Below are positions 1-8,774 of a stretch of 64,000 bases of DNA, in pieces. The position numbers were made by a program, and so were the translations under genes. This DNA comes from JAJFUE01 sp041687335 (lineage in GTDB: Bacteria > Sumerlaeota > Sumerlaeia > MVZB01): assembly GCA_041687335.1 (NCBI GenBank), contig JAWLCE010000001.1:124001-188000 (forward strand), written 5' to 3'. The notes beneath the pieces were generated by a model, which had not been told where the DNA came from, searched no databases, and saw only the letters and a list, made by a program, of their open reading frames with translations. Positions within the stretch are counted from its first letter, which is position 1, and each line of letters opens with the position of its first letter.

Positions 1-163
1 TGGGATGAGAAACATCGGTGGTGAGGTCGCCGCGGGCCCAGCCGGCCCCGGCCGCGCCGGCACCGGCCGCGCCGACACCGGTCAAGACCTCGCGAGTGGA
101 GCAGCCGACGCCCACCAGCGCGATCAGCGCCAGGGCGAGCATCAAGGGGGTTGGATATTTCAT
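1..163 (-). CDS. DUF3568-like small lipoprotein (3' end off window)
   Basis: The reading frame starts at an ATG on the minus strand and runs off the left edge after 54 codons. The first residues form a lipoprotein signal peptide (charged MKYP, hydrophobic LALALIALVG, then lipobox VGC with Cys21). After it comes a Gly/Ala-rich stretch (GVGAAGAGAAGAGWARGDL) of the kind seen at the start of DUF3568 lipoproteins. AAGGAG lies 7 bases before the ATG. Too short for the ORF list because it is truncated. The function of DUF3568 proteins is unknown; an envelope location is inferred from the lipobox. Family assignment rests on the N-terminus only. Confidence 0.65.
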   Translation of the reverse strand, partial: MKYPTPLMLALALIALVGVGCSTREVLTGVGAAGAGAAGAGWARGDLTTDVSHP

Positions 164-692
164 GGGTTGGATCTCCTTGGTCTGGATGTTTGCTTCCGCA
201 ATATCGGGAATGATTCCAGTATAGCTTTCATCAGGCGGGGGCGGAAAATTTTTCGATTGCGACGGGCGCGGGGGCCCGCGCTGCGCGCGGTGGGGAGATG
301 GGGCGCAGCAAGCGCACAGCGCGAATGTGGGGGATTTAAAGATTTTGCTCAAAAAGCGGTCGCTGATCCGCTATGATGCCTTCAGGCATGGCGGGCGAGG
401 ATGAGCCCGGAGCCGTTGAAAACATCCATGTTAACAGGTGTTTTCGGAAGCCGGCGCGGTTTCACTTGACGGAATCAGTGTCGTGTGCTTCAATCTTGAG
501 CTAGAATGAAATACGCCGTGCCGGCAGGCTGTCGTTGTCAGTTTGCCGCGTGCGGCGCGCAAGAATGTCCCGATCATGTTAGATGTTTTCCTTACACTTT
601 TCACCGGCAGAACGCAAATAAGACAGTGATCGGCGGACGTGTCAACGCGGCCCCGGCCGCAGTGGTTGTTTTTGGATCGAAGGAGGACTGCC
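164..692. other. Divergent intergenic region, no gene seen
   Basis: About 530 bases between two divergent genes. Short frames on both strands have no recognisable protein, no good ribosome site and no family motif. It is less G+C-rich than the flanking genes, as expected of a region carrying promoters for both. Apart from the weak minus-strand promoter I see no defined element. Confidence 0.5.
219..247 (-). promoter_or_regulatory. Weak candidate promoter for the lipoprotein gene
   Basis: On the minus strand a TATACT -10 (219-224) is preceded, 17 bases upstream, by TTTCCG (242-247), a poor -35. It lies about 55 bases before the lipoprotein start codon. Judged by eye only. Confidence 0.3.
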
Positions 693-2912
693 TTGAGCCC
701 TGCTAAAGCCACCCGCCCCGGATTCCGCCAATCGATGGCGGCCCCGGTGGATCCCAATCAGGCCGATCAGGGCGCGATCCATTTGTTCCACCCGGTGTAT
801 CACGGTTTTACTTATCCGATCGGCTGTCGGATTGACATCGAACGGGTGCTGCCGGCCAACCTGGACGAAGAGGACGGCGAGGAGCTGACCGATAATTTTT
901 CGGAGCCGCCGTCGTGGGTCGAGCGCTTCAGCCCGCTGGCAGTCCAGATTGGCGACCAGATCGTGCGCGGCCAGAACCCGGCCGACCTGATGCTCAAAGT
1001 GTATCGCACGATGTTCGACCTGTTTGCCGGCATCGGGCGCTTTATCGATTCGAGCGTGCTGCAGAACACGGGGACCAAGGTTCGCTTTCCGTTCATGTCG
1101 CTGGCGATCGACCCGGACACGCTGCACCGGATCATCGAGGCGGACTATGAGTCGGGCGACACGACATATGGGCAGTTGATGAGGCTGTTCGGGCAGGGCA
1201 CGCTCGCCCCCAGCCTGACCTCACCGTTTCACGTGATGCTGAGCCGGCTCGAGAGCGAGGCGGAGATTCGGCTGTGCGTGCGCGCGGCGTTCGTGTTTTA
1301 TACCCGCATCCTGCGGATCTATGCAGAGTTCCTGCGCGAGCACGGCGAGGGCGGCCTGATGGTGGTGCCGTGGTGGATGCCGGAGGGGGCGTTCAGCCAG
1401 CGGGTGCTGCGCATCCTGCGCGAGGAATTCAGCGATTTCTGCCGCCGCGAAAAGTATCCCGCCGCGCACCTGGTCGTGCTGCTCGACAATCACCAGACGC
1501 AGTATGCCGAAAACGACGTGCTGATGAAGTCGTGGAACCAGATTGCGGACGAGGATCCGGCCGAAGGCAATGGCCATGGCAACGGCAAAGTCAACGGGCG
1601 GGCGCGCTCGAAGAGCCAGGCCGCGGGGCTGCACCCGGGCGTGCACCGCGTCTCGGTGGTCTTCCGCGATCGCGTCTTCAGCGACTGGATCATGCACGCC
1701 AATCCCTCGGTCAAGAAGCTGCTCGACCGGACGATTGCCAAGGTGGACTCGGACATCAACCAGCAGAACGTGCACTATGGCTGGGGGCACTTCGAGGAGC
1801 TGGAGGCGATCACCTATAACCCGCGCGCCATCATCAACTTTCAGCAGAAGCTGGTCAAGCTGACCGAGCTGGGCTATCTGCCGCTGTCGCCCGACTTCTT
1901 CGTGCGCGGCAAGCTGCGCGGGGAGTTCGGCTGCATTTCTCACGAACCCCAGCAGGTGCGGATCATCGAGGGGAGCGCCGGCAACGGCTGGAACTGCGAG
2001 GACTCGCTGGACCTGTCGCGCTGGCTCGGCCTGCGCGAGAGCGGCGAGAAGCCTGAACTGGTCGCGCGGCCGTTCGAACGGACCGTGGCGAACGGCAAAC
2101 AGCAGGAGCCGGGCAGCCCGTGCTGGAAGATTGCCTGGGACCGCGCACGGCGCCGCTGCCACCGGGCGGTGGTCGGCAACCTGGAGACGCTCGAGGGCGG
2201 GCTGGCCGCGGTGCTGGGCGAGCTGACCGGGCAGAAGGCGCTCGAGAAGCGCGTGGCCAACGTGCAGGAGTTTTTGGCGCAATATTGCTGCGTCTACTGG
2301 CGCGAGCACTTCATCCAGCATGACCTGGCCGAGGCCGACATCAACATCAACGAGCTGGTCCAGAAGCACCTGCGCAACGGGGTCAAGGGCGCGCTGGACC
2401 CGGCCCAGGTGGCGATCGCCGGCGCGGCGGCCCAGGCCATCTACTTTGCCATCGACAGCGGGCGTTCCATCGGCACGGGCTGGGAGAACATGGACCAGCG
2501 GGCGTTCTACCAGAACGTGACGCTGCTGACGCTTTCGATGTGCAACGCGATCTACATCCAGCACTGGCTGGACGACCCGCGAGGGGGCCGCAAGCTGCTT
2601 ACGCTGCTGCGCGAGGAGCTGATCGACTTCGAGACCGCCTGGGAACGCCACCACCTCGAGGAGCTGGGTGTGAGCCGGCAGACCTGGCTCAACTGCATCC
2701 GCTCGGAGGTCGAAGACAGCGACTGCAACGTGGTGCGGCGCGCCTCGCTGCGGGTCGCGGCTCGCCACTTGCGTCCGCTCGGCTACACGAAGGAATTCAC
2801 GCGCCAGGATGCCAACCTCACGACCAACGTTGGCCACATCTGGTCGCTCGAGAGCAGCCGCGAGAACTTCAGCTACGAAAACACGCTCTTCTGCGGCGTC
2901 AGCGAGGCCTGA
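693..2912 (+). CDS. Large conserved-looking cytoplasmic protein of unknown function
   Basis: 739 codons from a TTG start. I chose this start because AGGAGG sits 6 bases upstream; an in-frame GTG at 639 has no such site, and an ATG at 735 is a possible alternative. There is no signal peptide or clear membrane segment. The segment WWMPEGAFSQRVLRILREE (about residue 230) faintly recalls the WxPE-type motif of family GH57 enzymes, but I could not find the rest of a GH57 active site, so no function is proposed. A Gly/Asn/Lys-rich linker near residue 295 (GNGHGNGKVNG) separates two apparent domains. The gene converges on the terminase gene with a 25-base gap. It could be a sugar-active enzyme or a clade-specific protein. 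Confidence 0.7.
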   Translation: MSPAKATRPGFRQSMAAPVDPNQADQGAIHLFHPVYHGFTYPIGCRIDIERVLPANLDEEDGEELTDNFSEPPSWVERFSPLAVQIGDQIVRGQNPADLMLKVYRTMFDLFAGIGRFIDSSVLQNTGTKVRFPFMSLAIDPDTLHRIIEADYESGDTTYGQLMRLFGQGTLAPSLTSPFHVMLSRLESEAEIRLCVRAAFVFYTRILRIYAEFLREHGEGGLMVVPWWMPEGAFSQRVLRILREEFSDFCRREKYPAAHLVVLLDNHQTQYAENDVLMKSWNQIADEDPAEGNGHGNGKVNGRARSKSQAAGLHPGVHRVSVVFRDRVFSDWIMHANPSVKKLLDRTIAKVDSDINQQNVHYGWGHFEELEAITYNPRAIINFQQKLVKLTELGYLPLSPDFFVRGKLRGEFGCISHEPQQVRIIEGSAGNGWNCEDSLDLSRWLGLRESGEKPELVARPFERTVANGKQQEPGSPCWKIAWDRARRRCHRAVVGNLETLEGGLAAVLGELTGQKALEKRVANVQEFLAQYCCVYWREHFIQHDLAEADININELVQKHLRNGVKGALDPAQVAIAGAAAQAIYFAIDSGRSIGTGWENMDQRAFYQNVTLLTLSMCNAIYIQHWLDDPRGGRKLLTLLREELIDFETAWERHHLEELGVSRQTWLNCIRSEVEDSDCNVVRRASLRVAARHLRPLGYTKEFTRQDANLTTNVGHIWSLESSRENFSYENTLFCGVSEA

Positions 2913-2937
2913 GGGCCGGCGAGCCAAGGGAGTGGGA

Positions 2938-4590
2938 TCAGCCGAATCCGTTCAACCCCGACCGGGCGCGAGGGGCTCTGGTCAGGCCACTCATATCGGT
3001 GGCACGCCCCTCCTCGGCCAGGGCGACCGCGCCGGCCAGGGCATCGGGACCATCGTCATGGCGGCCCGTGGGGAATGATTCCAACTGGTCCAGGAACAAA
3101 CGGCTGAGCGAGGCATTGAAGAGCAGCCAGCCGTTGGCGACCTTGGTCTCGAGCCGGGCGATGCGCTCGGTCTTGGCCCCCCGCGCCGGTCGCCCCACCA
3201 CCGACAACTGCGCCATCCGACCGCGCCCGAGCCCGCGCAGCACCTCGCAATATTCACGAATCGGGTCGAGCAGCACCTGTTGAAAGCAGGTGGACTCGAC
3301 GGCAAATTGGACGCAACTCCACAGCTCGTGCAGCTCGAAGATGCGCTCGATCTGACGTGAGGGGGTCGCGCGCTCCAGCCAGACATCGAGCACATAGAGG
3401 TTGCCGGCGCGGTCGATGCCGACGATCGCCGCCGCCGCGTAATCGCCGCGCGCGCCGCCCATCGCCGGATCCAGGAAGCCATAGACCGACAGCTCGCCGA
3501 GGCCGATTTCGGGGCTCATTGAATCCATTGGCGCCACGCCGGTCGCCCGAATGGGCGGATCACGGATAATGCGGTCGCGCTCGATCCGGAAGCGGCGCAG
3601 GCTCGAGACGTGGAAGAGCTGGCCCTGGTCCTCGGGCGGCTGGTTCTGCTTTTCCTTGTCGAAGGCGCGCCGACCGATGCGCTCGCGCAACGCGCAGAGG
3701 TCGTAGTAATCCTCCTTTTGCGACCACAACACGCGCGCCCCGGCCAGCATCGACTCGCTCCGCGCCTCAAAAAAAGCCCGCGCGGTCGCGAGGCGATCCG
3801 GGTCATTCAAATTAAGATAGCGGGCGCGCCAAGCCTCCCACAGGTCCTGACGATCGGCCTCGGACTCAATCGAGACGAAGGTGGCGGCGCAGGCATCGGG
3901 CCGCAGCATGAGCCGGGCCGGCAGCGCATCGCGATGCAGCAGCGTGCCCACCAGGTCGATGTTGGTGGTGCCGCTGCCCAGGTTGACAATGACCTCATCG
4001 AACCATTCGACGAGGGCCTCGCGTTGCCGGGCCGAGCGCACGCGGTCGGAGCGCTCGACGTCATCCAGGATGATCCACGTCGGCCGCCACTCCCCATGGC
4101 CCAGGCCGCGAACCTCGGAGCCGGCCGAGAAGGCATCCATGCGCGCATTGCCAATGGTAAGGGTCTTGCTGGAGGCGCGACCGCATCCGGGCTCCAGCCG
4201 GTCGGCAAAGGTCTGCTGAAGCGGTTTGCTGTTAAGCAACAGGGAGCGGATGTTGGCCAGCCGCTGGCTCGCCTGGCGCTGGGTGGCCGAGAACAGCACG
4301 ATGTAGGGGTCGTGCCCGCACAGCATGGCGTGGACCGGGAAGACCAGCGACATGAGGGTGGACTTGGCCGCACCGCGCGGGGCGAGGACGATATCCAACT
4401 GGCCGCGGCGCGCGGGCGGGAAGGCGGCGGTCTTGGCCTGGCGCCGCTCGATCAGGTAGCGGTGCAGCCGGCTCCACTCCAGAGCGCAGTGGCGGGGAAA
4501 GAACTGTTTGGCGAAGTCTTCCAAGTCATAATGGACAAAGGGGTCAGGGGCAGGGGCTTGCGACGGCGCAGCCTGGGGCATTCCCGACAT
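2938..4590 (-). CDS. Phage-type terminase large subunit (orphan)
   Basis: About 550 residues. Terminase large subunits are the ATP-driven motors and nucleases that package phage DNA. The N-terminal ATPase domain shows a Walker A-like motif (APRGAAKSTL) and Walker B (WIILDDVE). The C-terminal RNase H-like nuclease has its acidic residues in GFLDPAMGG, the VEST segment and HDDGPDALA, so both catalytic halves appear intact. The ATG chosen has AAGGA about 10 bases upstream; an upstream in-frame ATG at 4617 lacks one. No portal, capsid or small terminase gene is adjacent, so it is either a prophage remnant or a domesticated gene. A terminase small-subunit fragment lies 31 kb away next to ssrA. Confidence 0.85.
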   Translation of the reverse strand: MSGMPQAAPSQAPAPDPFVHYDLEDFAKQFFPRHCALEWSRLHRYLIERRQAKTAAFPPARRGQLDIVLAPRGAAKSTLMSLVFPVHAMLCGHDPYIVLFSATQRQASQRLANIRSLLLNSKPLQQTFADRLEPGCGRASSKTLTIGNARMDAFSAGSEVRGLGHGEWRPTWIILDDVERSDRVRSARQREALVEWFDEVIVNLGSGTTNIDLVGTLLHRDALPARLMLRPDACAATFVSIESEADRQDLWEAWRARYLNLNDPDRLATARAFFEARSESMLAGARVLWSQKEDYYDLCALRERIGRRAFDKEKQNQPPEDQGQLFHVSSLRRFRIERDRIIRDPPIRATGVAPMDSMSPEIGLGELSVYGFLDPAMGGARGDYAAAAIVGIDRAGNLYVLDVWLERATPSRQIERIFELHELWSCVQFAVESTCFQQVLLDPIREYCEVLRGLGRGRMAQLSVVGRPARGAKTERIARLETKVANGWLLFNASLSRLFLDQLESFPTGRHDDGPDALAGAVALAEEGRATDMSGLTRAPRARSGLNGFG

Positions 4591-4728
4591 GGGGGGAGTC
4601 CTTGAGGTGGAAAGCATGAGCAGACCATGCAACGGGCGAGGCCTGGACCCCCGCCGGCTGGCAGATCATGCCATGGAAGGCGGCCGGGGCGGAATTCCCG
4701 TGCCGGTGCCTCCGGGCGCCTTTGAAAC

Positions 4729-5841
4729 TTAATCTATAGAAAATGATGTCTTCGGCAGCTCGACCAGGCGCAGGATGCGCAGCGGCGGGGTCGGGCGCCG
4801 ATCGAAACGTTCCTGCCGATGCAGCCCCACCAGCAACAGGTCGCCGTGCACGGCCAGGCAATAGACGGGGGCCTCGACCGCAAAACGCCCCAGCCAGAGC
4901 GGGCGCGCCGGATCGGCGAGGTCGAAGATATCGATGGCGCCCGAGTCGTAACCGACCACCAGACGATTTTCACCCCAACGTTCCATCGCGCGCACGCCAT
5001 TGAACTGGCTGTATTGAAACCCACTGGCCAGGTGGGGGCGCGTCGGATCGCTCATGTCGATGACTTCGATGCCACGCTGGCGCAGCGAGAGGACGACAAA
5101 GCCATCAAAGACGCGCATAAAGTCGCAGAACCCACCCATGACATAGGCCTGGAGCAACACCGGCCGCTCGGGGAGGCGCAGGTCGAAGATGCGAATGCCG
5201 CCATCGTGGTCGTCCACGAGCACCAGATAATGCGGTGGGTAAAAGGCGCTCTGTTTGGCGTTATCGACGTTGCCGATCACCTGGGCGGCCGAGGTCCAGC
5301 GGCCAGGCTCACCGGTCAGGCGGATCAGGCCGTAACTGGCGGAGGAGACGAAGTAATCCGCCCCGATCCGCTCGACGTGGATCGGCTGGTTGCCGGGGAT
5401 CGGCAGGGTATCGAGCAGACGCGGCCGCAGCGGGTCGGCCAGGTCCAGCGTCGTGATGCCGTAATGACGGTCGGCGACGACGAGCCGCTCACCATCGATC
5501 CGGCCGCTGTAATAAAGATGCTTGCCGGGGACGATCTTGTCGTCGTTGCCGGCGAGGTGGCCGACCAGACGCGGGCGGCCGGGGTTGGTCAGATCGACCG
5601 TCGCCAAGCCTTCCTGATTCATGAAGACGTAGAGCGCGTCGCCACTGACGAGCAGCGAGCGCGGGATGCCGGGCAGATCCAAATCGGCGACGGGCTCGAG
5701 CGCCAACGTCGGCCGGTCCGCCGGCGCCGGCAGGGCCGAGTGCACGCGCCGCAGGCGGCCATCGGGCTGACCACCGCAGGCGCCCAGCAGCGCCATCGCC
5801 AACAGGACCAACAGCAAGCGGAGTTGAAAGAAACGGGACAT
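4729..5841 (-). CDS. LVIVD-repeat beta-propeller lipoprotein
   Basis: 370 residues. The N-terminus is a lipoprotein signal (MSRFFQLRLLLVLLAMALL, lipobox LGAC). I took this ATG rather than the more upstream in-frame start because GAGG lies 6 bases before it and the signal peptide begins here. The rest consists of repeats of about 45 residues with the pattern 'LxVVDLTNPxRPxLVG' (for example TVDLTNPGRPRLVG, TLDLADPLRPRLLD, VIDMSDPTRPHLAS, IFDLADPARPLWLG). These are LVIVD repeats, which fold as propeller blades. It follows the GH89 gene on the same strand by 70 bases and is probably co-transcribed. It is likely a periplasmic or surface binding protein; its ligand is unknown. Confidence 0.8.
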   Translation of the reverse strand: MSRFFQLRLLLVLLAMALLGACGGQPDGRLRRVHSALPAPADRPTLALEPVADLDLPGIPRSLLVSGDALYVFMNQEGLATVDLTNPGRPRLVGHLAGNDDKIVPGKHLYYSGRIDGERLVVADRHYGITTLDLADPLRPRLLDTLPIPGNQPIHVERIGADYFVSSASYGLIRLTGEPGRWTSAAQVIGNVDNAKQSAFYPPHYLVLVDDHDGGIRIFDLRLPERPVLLQAYVMGGFCDFMRVFDGFVVLSLRQRGIEVIDMSDPTRPHLASGFQYSQFNGVRAMERWGENRLVVGYDSGAIDIFDLADPARPLWLGRFAVEAPVYCLAVHGDLLLVGLHRQERFDRRPTPPLRILRLVELPKTSFSID

Positions 5842-5911
5842 CACCGACCTCACGAGGGACAGGTTACACGCCGGCGCCCCCCCGGCGCAGCCAAAATGTC
5901 CCCCGCTCCGG

Positions 5912-8497
5912 TCACTCGCCCTCGATGCGGCGAGCCCAGACATCCCCCCGCGAGTCACGCATGAAATGGCCGCAATGCATTTCGGCCCTCACGCTGTAAA
6001 CCGCCCCCGGCATTATCCGCTCCACCGGCAGTCGCCAGACGTTGTCTCTTGGATCAACGAAGATCGTGCCGCGGTGCTCGTCGGCCGCGATGACATCCCC
6101 GTTCTCAATCAACTCGAGCTTGTAGATGACCATCGCATTGCGCCCCCCGGCATGGTCGATGCGGACTTCATAAACCCCCGTGTCGGTCAGCGCCTCGGTC
6201 AGTTCCCACTGCTTCGTGAAGCGCTCGGTGCTGGCGATGTCGGCCCCGGTCCAGCCGCCGATCTTGACGCCGCGGGTGGCGGCGGTGACGCGGGCGCCAT
6301 CGGGGTCGGCCGCCCAGCCTTCTGCGACGGCGATCAGGCGGCGCGCCTCGGCGATTGGATCGGCAGCCACCGGCATCGGCGGCAGGCCGGGCGTCGTGAC
6401 CCACTGCTCCTGCCAGGCGCGAATGTCGGGCATCTGGCCGGTGCGGAGGCCCTCGAAATAGAGCCGCCAACGGGGGGCATAATAATCGCGCAGCAGGCCG
6501 CTCCAGACCTTGTTGGCATATTCGGAGAGCGGGTCGTGGCCACCCCAGACGGTCACCTGGCGGCGGGCGTTCACTTCATGGAAATCGCGCTCCGCCTCAT
6601 CGGTGCCCCACTGGCGCGCGAAGTTGATCCAGCGGTCCAGCCGCGTCAGCCGCCCGGTGGCCAGCAGCGCGTCGGCGTCCTCAATCATGGTGATGGCCTC
6701 GGCGCCGAAGCGGTCGCGCAGCTCGGGCAGCCCCGCCTCGTGGGCGCGCACGGCCTGGTCGAGCCGCCAGTCGATCGCGCCGGCCAGGTAGTGGACCGTG
6801 AACTCGACGGCGTCGGTGCGGTAGAGCTCCTGGTCCGCAAACTGATCGGCCACCGAGAGGAAACGCTCGAGGCCCTGCTTGAACTCGGTGGTGTGGCGGA
6901 TCATCCCACGCGTGTTGACGCTGGGGCGGCGTTGGAAACCATGCTGGTTGCGGCCGAGGTTGTACTGGTAGGGGCCTTGCAGGAACAGTGCCCATGCCTC
7001 AGCGAGCTGGGGCGGGCAGGACCCGTAGCGCCGGCGGCACCAGTCCGCCAGCCAGCCCTCCAGCTCGATCGGCTGCTGCGACCAGCCCATGTCGGCCAAC
7101 AGCTCATAGACCACATCGTTATTTTCGATGCCCTCGGGTGAGACGGCGAAGCCGAGCTGGTTGCCGCGCTCGGCGACGGCCAGCGAGCGGGGCGGATCGG
7201 AGGCGAAGAAGCGCAGGTCGCCCATCGGGGCGTTGTTGCCGCCGAAGTTGTGGATCACGCTGTAGAGCCAGCCCTTGCCGTAGAAGCCCTCGTGCACCTC
7301 CCAGCCGTGGAACTGCTCGTTACCCAGGTCGATGATGACCATCCGGTCGTCGGGCACGCGGCTGAGCAGCGCCTGGGTGGAGGGCTTGTCCCAGAAGCGG
7401 CGCTGATAGTTAAAGATCCAGCCCTGCATCATCCAGACGCCATCGGGATCGCCGGCCGCGATCGCCTTGTAGACCGCCTCGCCCCAATGGGCCACCTTCT
7501 CATAGCGGTTCTCGGGCGTGACAGGGACCTCCAGCTCGTTGAAGCTGTCGGCCAGGTAGTAGCGGGCCGGGCCGAACTCCTCGCGCCAGGCCTCAATGAA
7601 GCGCCGGCCGATCTGCTCGAACATCGGCGAGGTGGGATCGAGGATGAAGGAGCCGCACTCGGGCGGGAAGCCGGCCCAAGGCTTGATATCGTGGACGGGC
7701 TCGGCTGGGAAACGCTGCTTGAAGGCGGCGGGCACCAGACCGGCAAAGGCCGGGACGACCGGCTCCATCCCCAGCTCGCGCATGCGGCCCAGGATTTTCT
7801 TCTGCAGCTCGGTCTGCCCGGTGTGCCAGCTCTGCGGCAGCGGCCCGGCGTGGAAATTGACATTCCCCATCCGGTTCCAAGGCAGGAAGGCGGGGCCGGT
7901 GAAGTAGCGGTCCAAGTCCTGTTGGCTGAGGCCCAGCTCCAGCCAGACCCGCTGCCAAATGGCTTCCTGGCCGACCATTGCCAGCGGCATGTTGAAGCCA
8001 TGGAGCGCCAGCCAGTCCAGCTCCTGCTCCCAGCGCGGCCAGTCCCAATAGGCGGTCGTATAGCCGAAGGCGCAGACGTTGTAGAAGAGGCGATACTGGT
8101 GGGGGCACTGGACGCGGCGCGGGGCCATGTCGGGCAGCGACTCGGGGAGCGGAGTGCGGTTGCCGCTCCAGCTGACCAGCACGCCGGCTGTCTCGCGCAG
8201 GTAATCGTAGGCCCCGCGCGCCATCGCCACGCCGCTGGAGCCGCGCACGGTGACGCGGCCACCGGAGGCCTCGATCTCATAGACGTCGCGCCCCTCGACG
8301 GCGGGGATTTCCTCGAAGCTGAAATCGGCGGCGCGCTCGCCGATCAGGCGCTCGAGCACCCCGCGCGCGGCGGCGTGATCGGCCGTCGCCACCGGGGCGA
8401 CCTGCGCGGCAATCTCCTGCGCCTGGAGCGGCTGCACGGGTTCACTGCCGCAGGCGGCCAGCAGGAGAATCATCCAGATGACCATAAGGTGACGCAT
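5912..8497 (-). CDS. Alpha-N-acetylglucosaminidase, GH89 (NAGLU family) lipoprotein
   Basis: 861 residues. GH89 enzymes remove terminal alpha-linked N-acetylglucosamine from glycans such as heparan sulfate or mucin-type chains. After a lipoprotein signal (MRHLMVIWMILLLAAC) come the family's hallmark segments: TTAYWDWPRWEQELDWLA, GFNMPLAMVGQEAIWQRVW and SVIHNFGGNNAP. The two expected catalytic glutamates are Glu321 (SFNEL) and Glu455 (SPEGIENND), matching the spacing of human NAGLU Glu316/Glu446. The start is the ATG 9 bases after GGAGG; the longer frame adds 13 unlikely residues. It is probably an outer-membrane or periplasmic lipoprotein, in an operon with the downstream LVIVD lipoprotein. 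The substrate is inferred from the family only. Confidence 0.93.
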   Translation of the reverse strand: MRHLMVIWMILLLAACGSEPVQPLQAQEIAAQVAPVATADHAAARGVLERLIGERAADFSFEEIPAVEGRDVYEIEASGGRVTVRGSSGVAMARGAYDYLRETAGVLVSWSGNRTPLPESLPDMAPRRVQCPHQYRLFYNVCAFGYTTAYWDWPRWEQELDWLALHGFNMPLAMVGQEAIWQRVWLELGLSQQDLDRYFTGPAFLPWNRMGNVNFHAGPLPQSWHTGQTELQKKILGRMRELGMEPVVPAFAGLVPAAFKQRFPAEPVHDIKPWAGFPPECGSFILDPTSPMFEQIGRRFIEAWREEFGPARYYLADSFNELEVPVTPENRYEKVAHWGEAVYKAIAAGDPDGVWMMQGWIFNYQRRFWDKPSTQALLSRVPDDRMVIIDLGNEQFHGWEVHEGFYGKGWLYSVIHNFGGNNAPMGDLRFFASDPPRSLAVAERGNQLGFAVSPEGIENNDVVYELLADMGWSQQPIELEGWLADWCRRRYGSCPPQLAEAWALFLQGPYQYNLGRNQHGFQRRPSVNTRGMIRHTTEFKQGLERFLSVADQFADQELYRTDAVEFTVHYLAGAIDWRLDQAVRAHEAGLPELRDRFGAEAITMIEDADALLATGRLTRLDRWINFARQWGTDEAERDFHEVNARRQVTVWGGHDPLSEYANKVWSGLLRDYYAPRWRLYFEGLRTGQMPDIRAWQEQWVTTPGLPPMPVAADPIAEARRLIAVAEGWAADPDGARVTAATRGVKIGGWTGADIASTERFTKQWELTEALTDTGVYEVRIDHAGGRNAMVIYKLELIENGDVIAADEHRGTIFVDPRDNVWRLPVERIMPGAVYSVRAEMHCGHFMRDSRGDVWARRIEGE

Positions 8498-8646
8498 TGC
8501 CGACGCCCTCCGAGAAGAATTGAAATCGACCGCCATTGTAATGCGGCGGCGGGGATCTGCAATCGGTAAGAGAAGCTGGGGGCGGATGCGGGATAAGAAG
8601 GGGAGGCGGATGGGCGCGGATGGACAGGGATATCAGCGAAGATTTT

Positions 8647-8673
8647 GACGCGGAGGCGCTGAGACGCGGAGGA
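8647..8673. repeat. Dispersed repeat of the 'GAGACGC(A/G)GAGG' type, copy 1
   Basis: A purine-rich stretch between GH89 and purH containing GCGGAGGC...GAGACGCGGAGG. The same pattern, with A for G at some sites, occurs at 61330-61357 upstream of the sulfite reductase gene. Two copies found by eye. Confidence 0.5.
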
Positions 8674-8683
8674 GGCCGCAAGG

Positions 8684-8771
8684 GTAGGTCGGCTCTGCGA
8701 AACGATACGGGAGGCATGTCGGGTCGAAGACCCGACCTACCACCTCAGCCGCAAAAACCGACCTACCCGAC
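8684..8771. repeat. Cluster of GTCGGCTC palindromic repeats (copy A)
   Basis: Contains one complete hairpin unit, GTCGGGTC-gaa-GACCCGAC followed by CTACC (8718-8741), flanked by half units GTAGGTCGGCTC (8684-8695) and CCGACCTACCCGAC (8758-8771). Related units occur at 10561, 23777 and 40493. It lies just after the purH stop codon, where a hairpin could also aid transcript stability. Confidence 0.65.
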
Positions 8772-8774
8772 GGG

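Noticed and set aside
1221..2927. 568-codon minus-strand frame opposite the large hypothetical protein
   Set aside because: Low-complexity antisense shadow. The plus-strand frame has the ribosome site and more natural amino-acid use.
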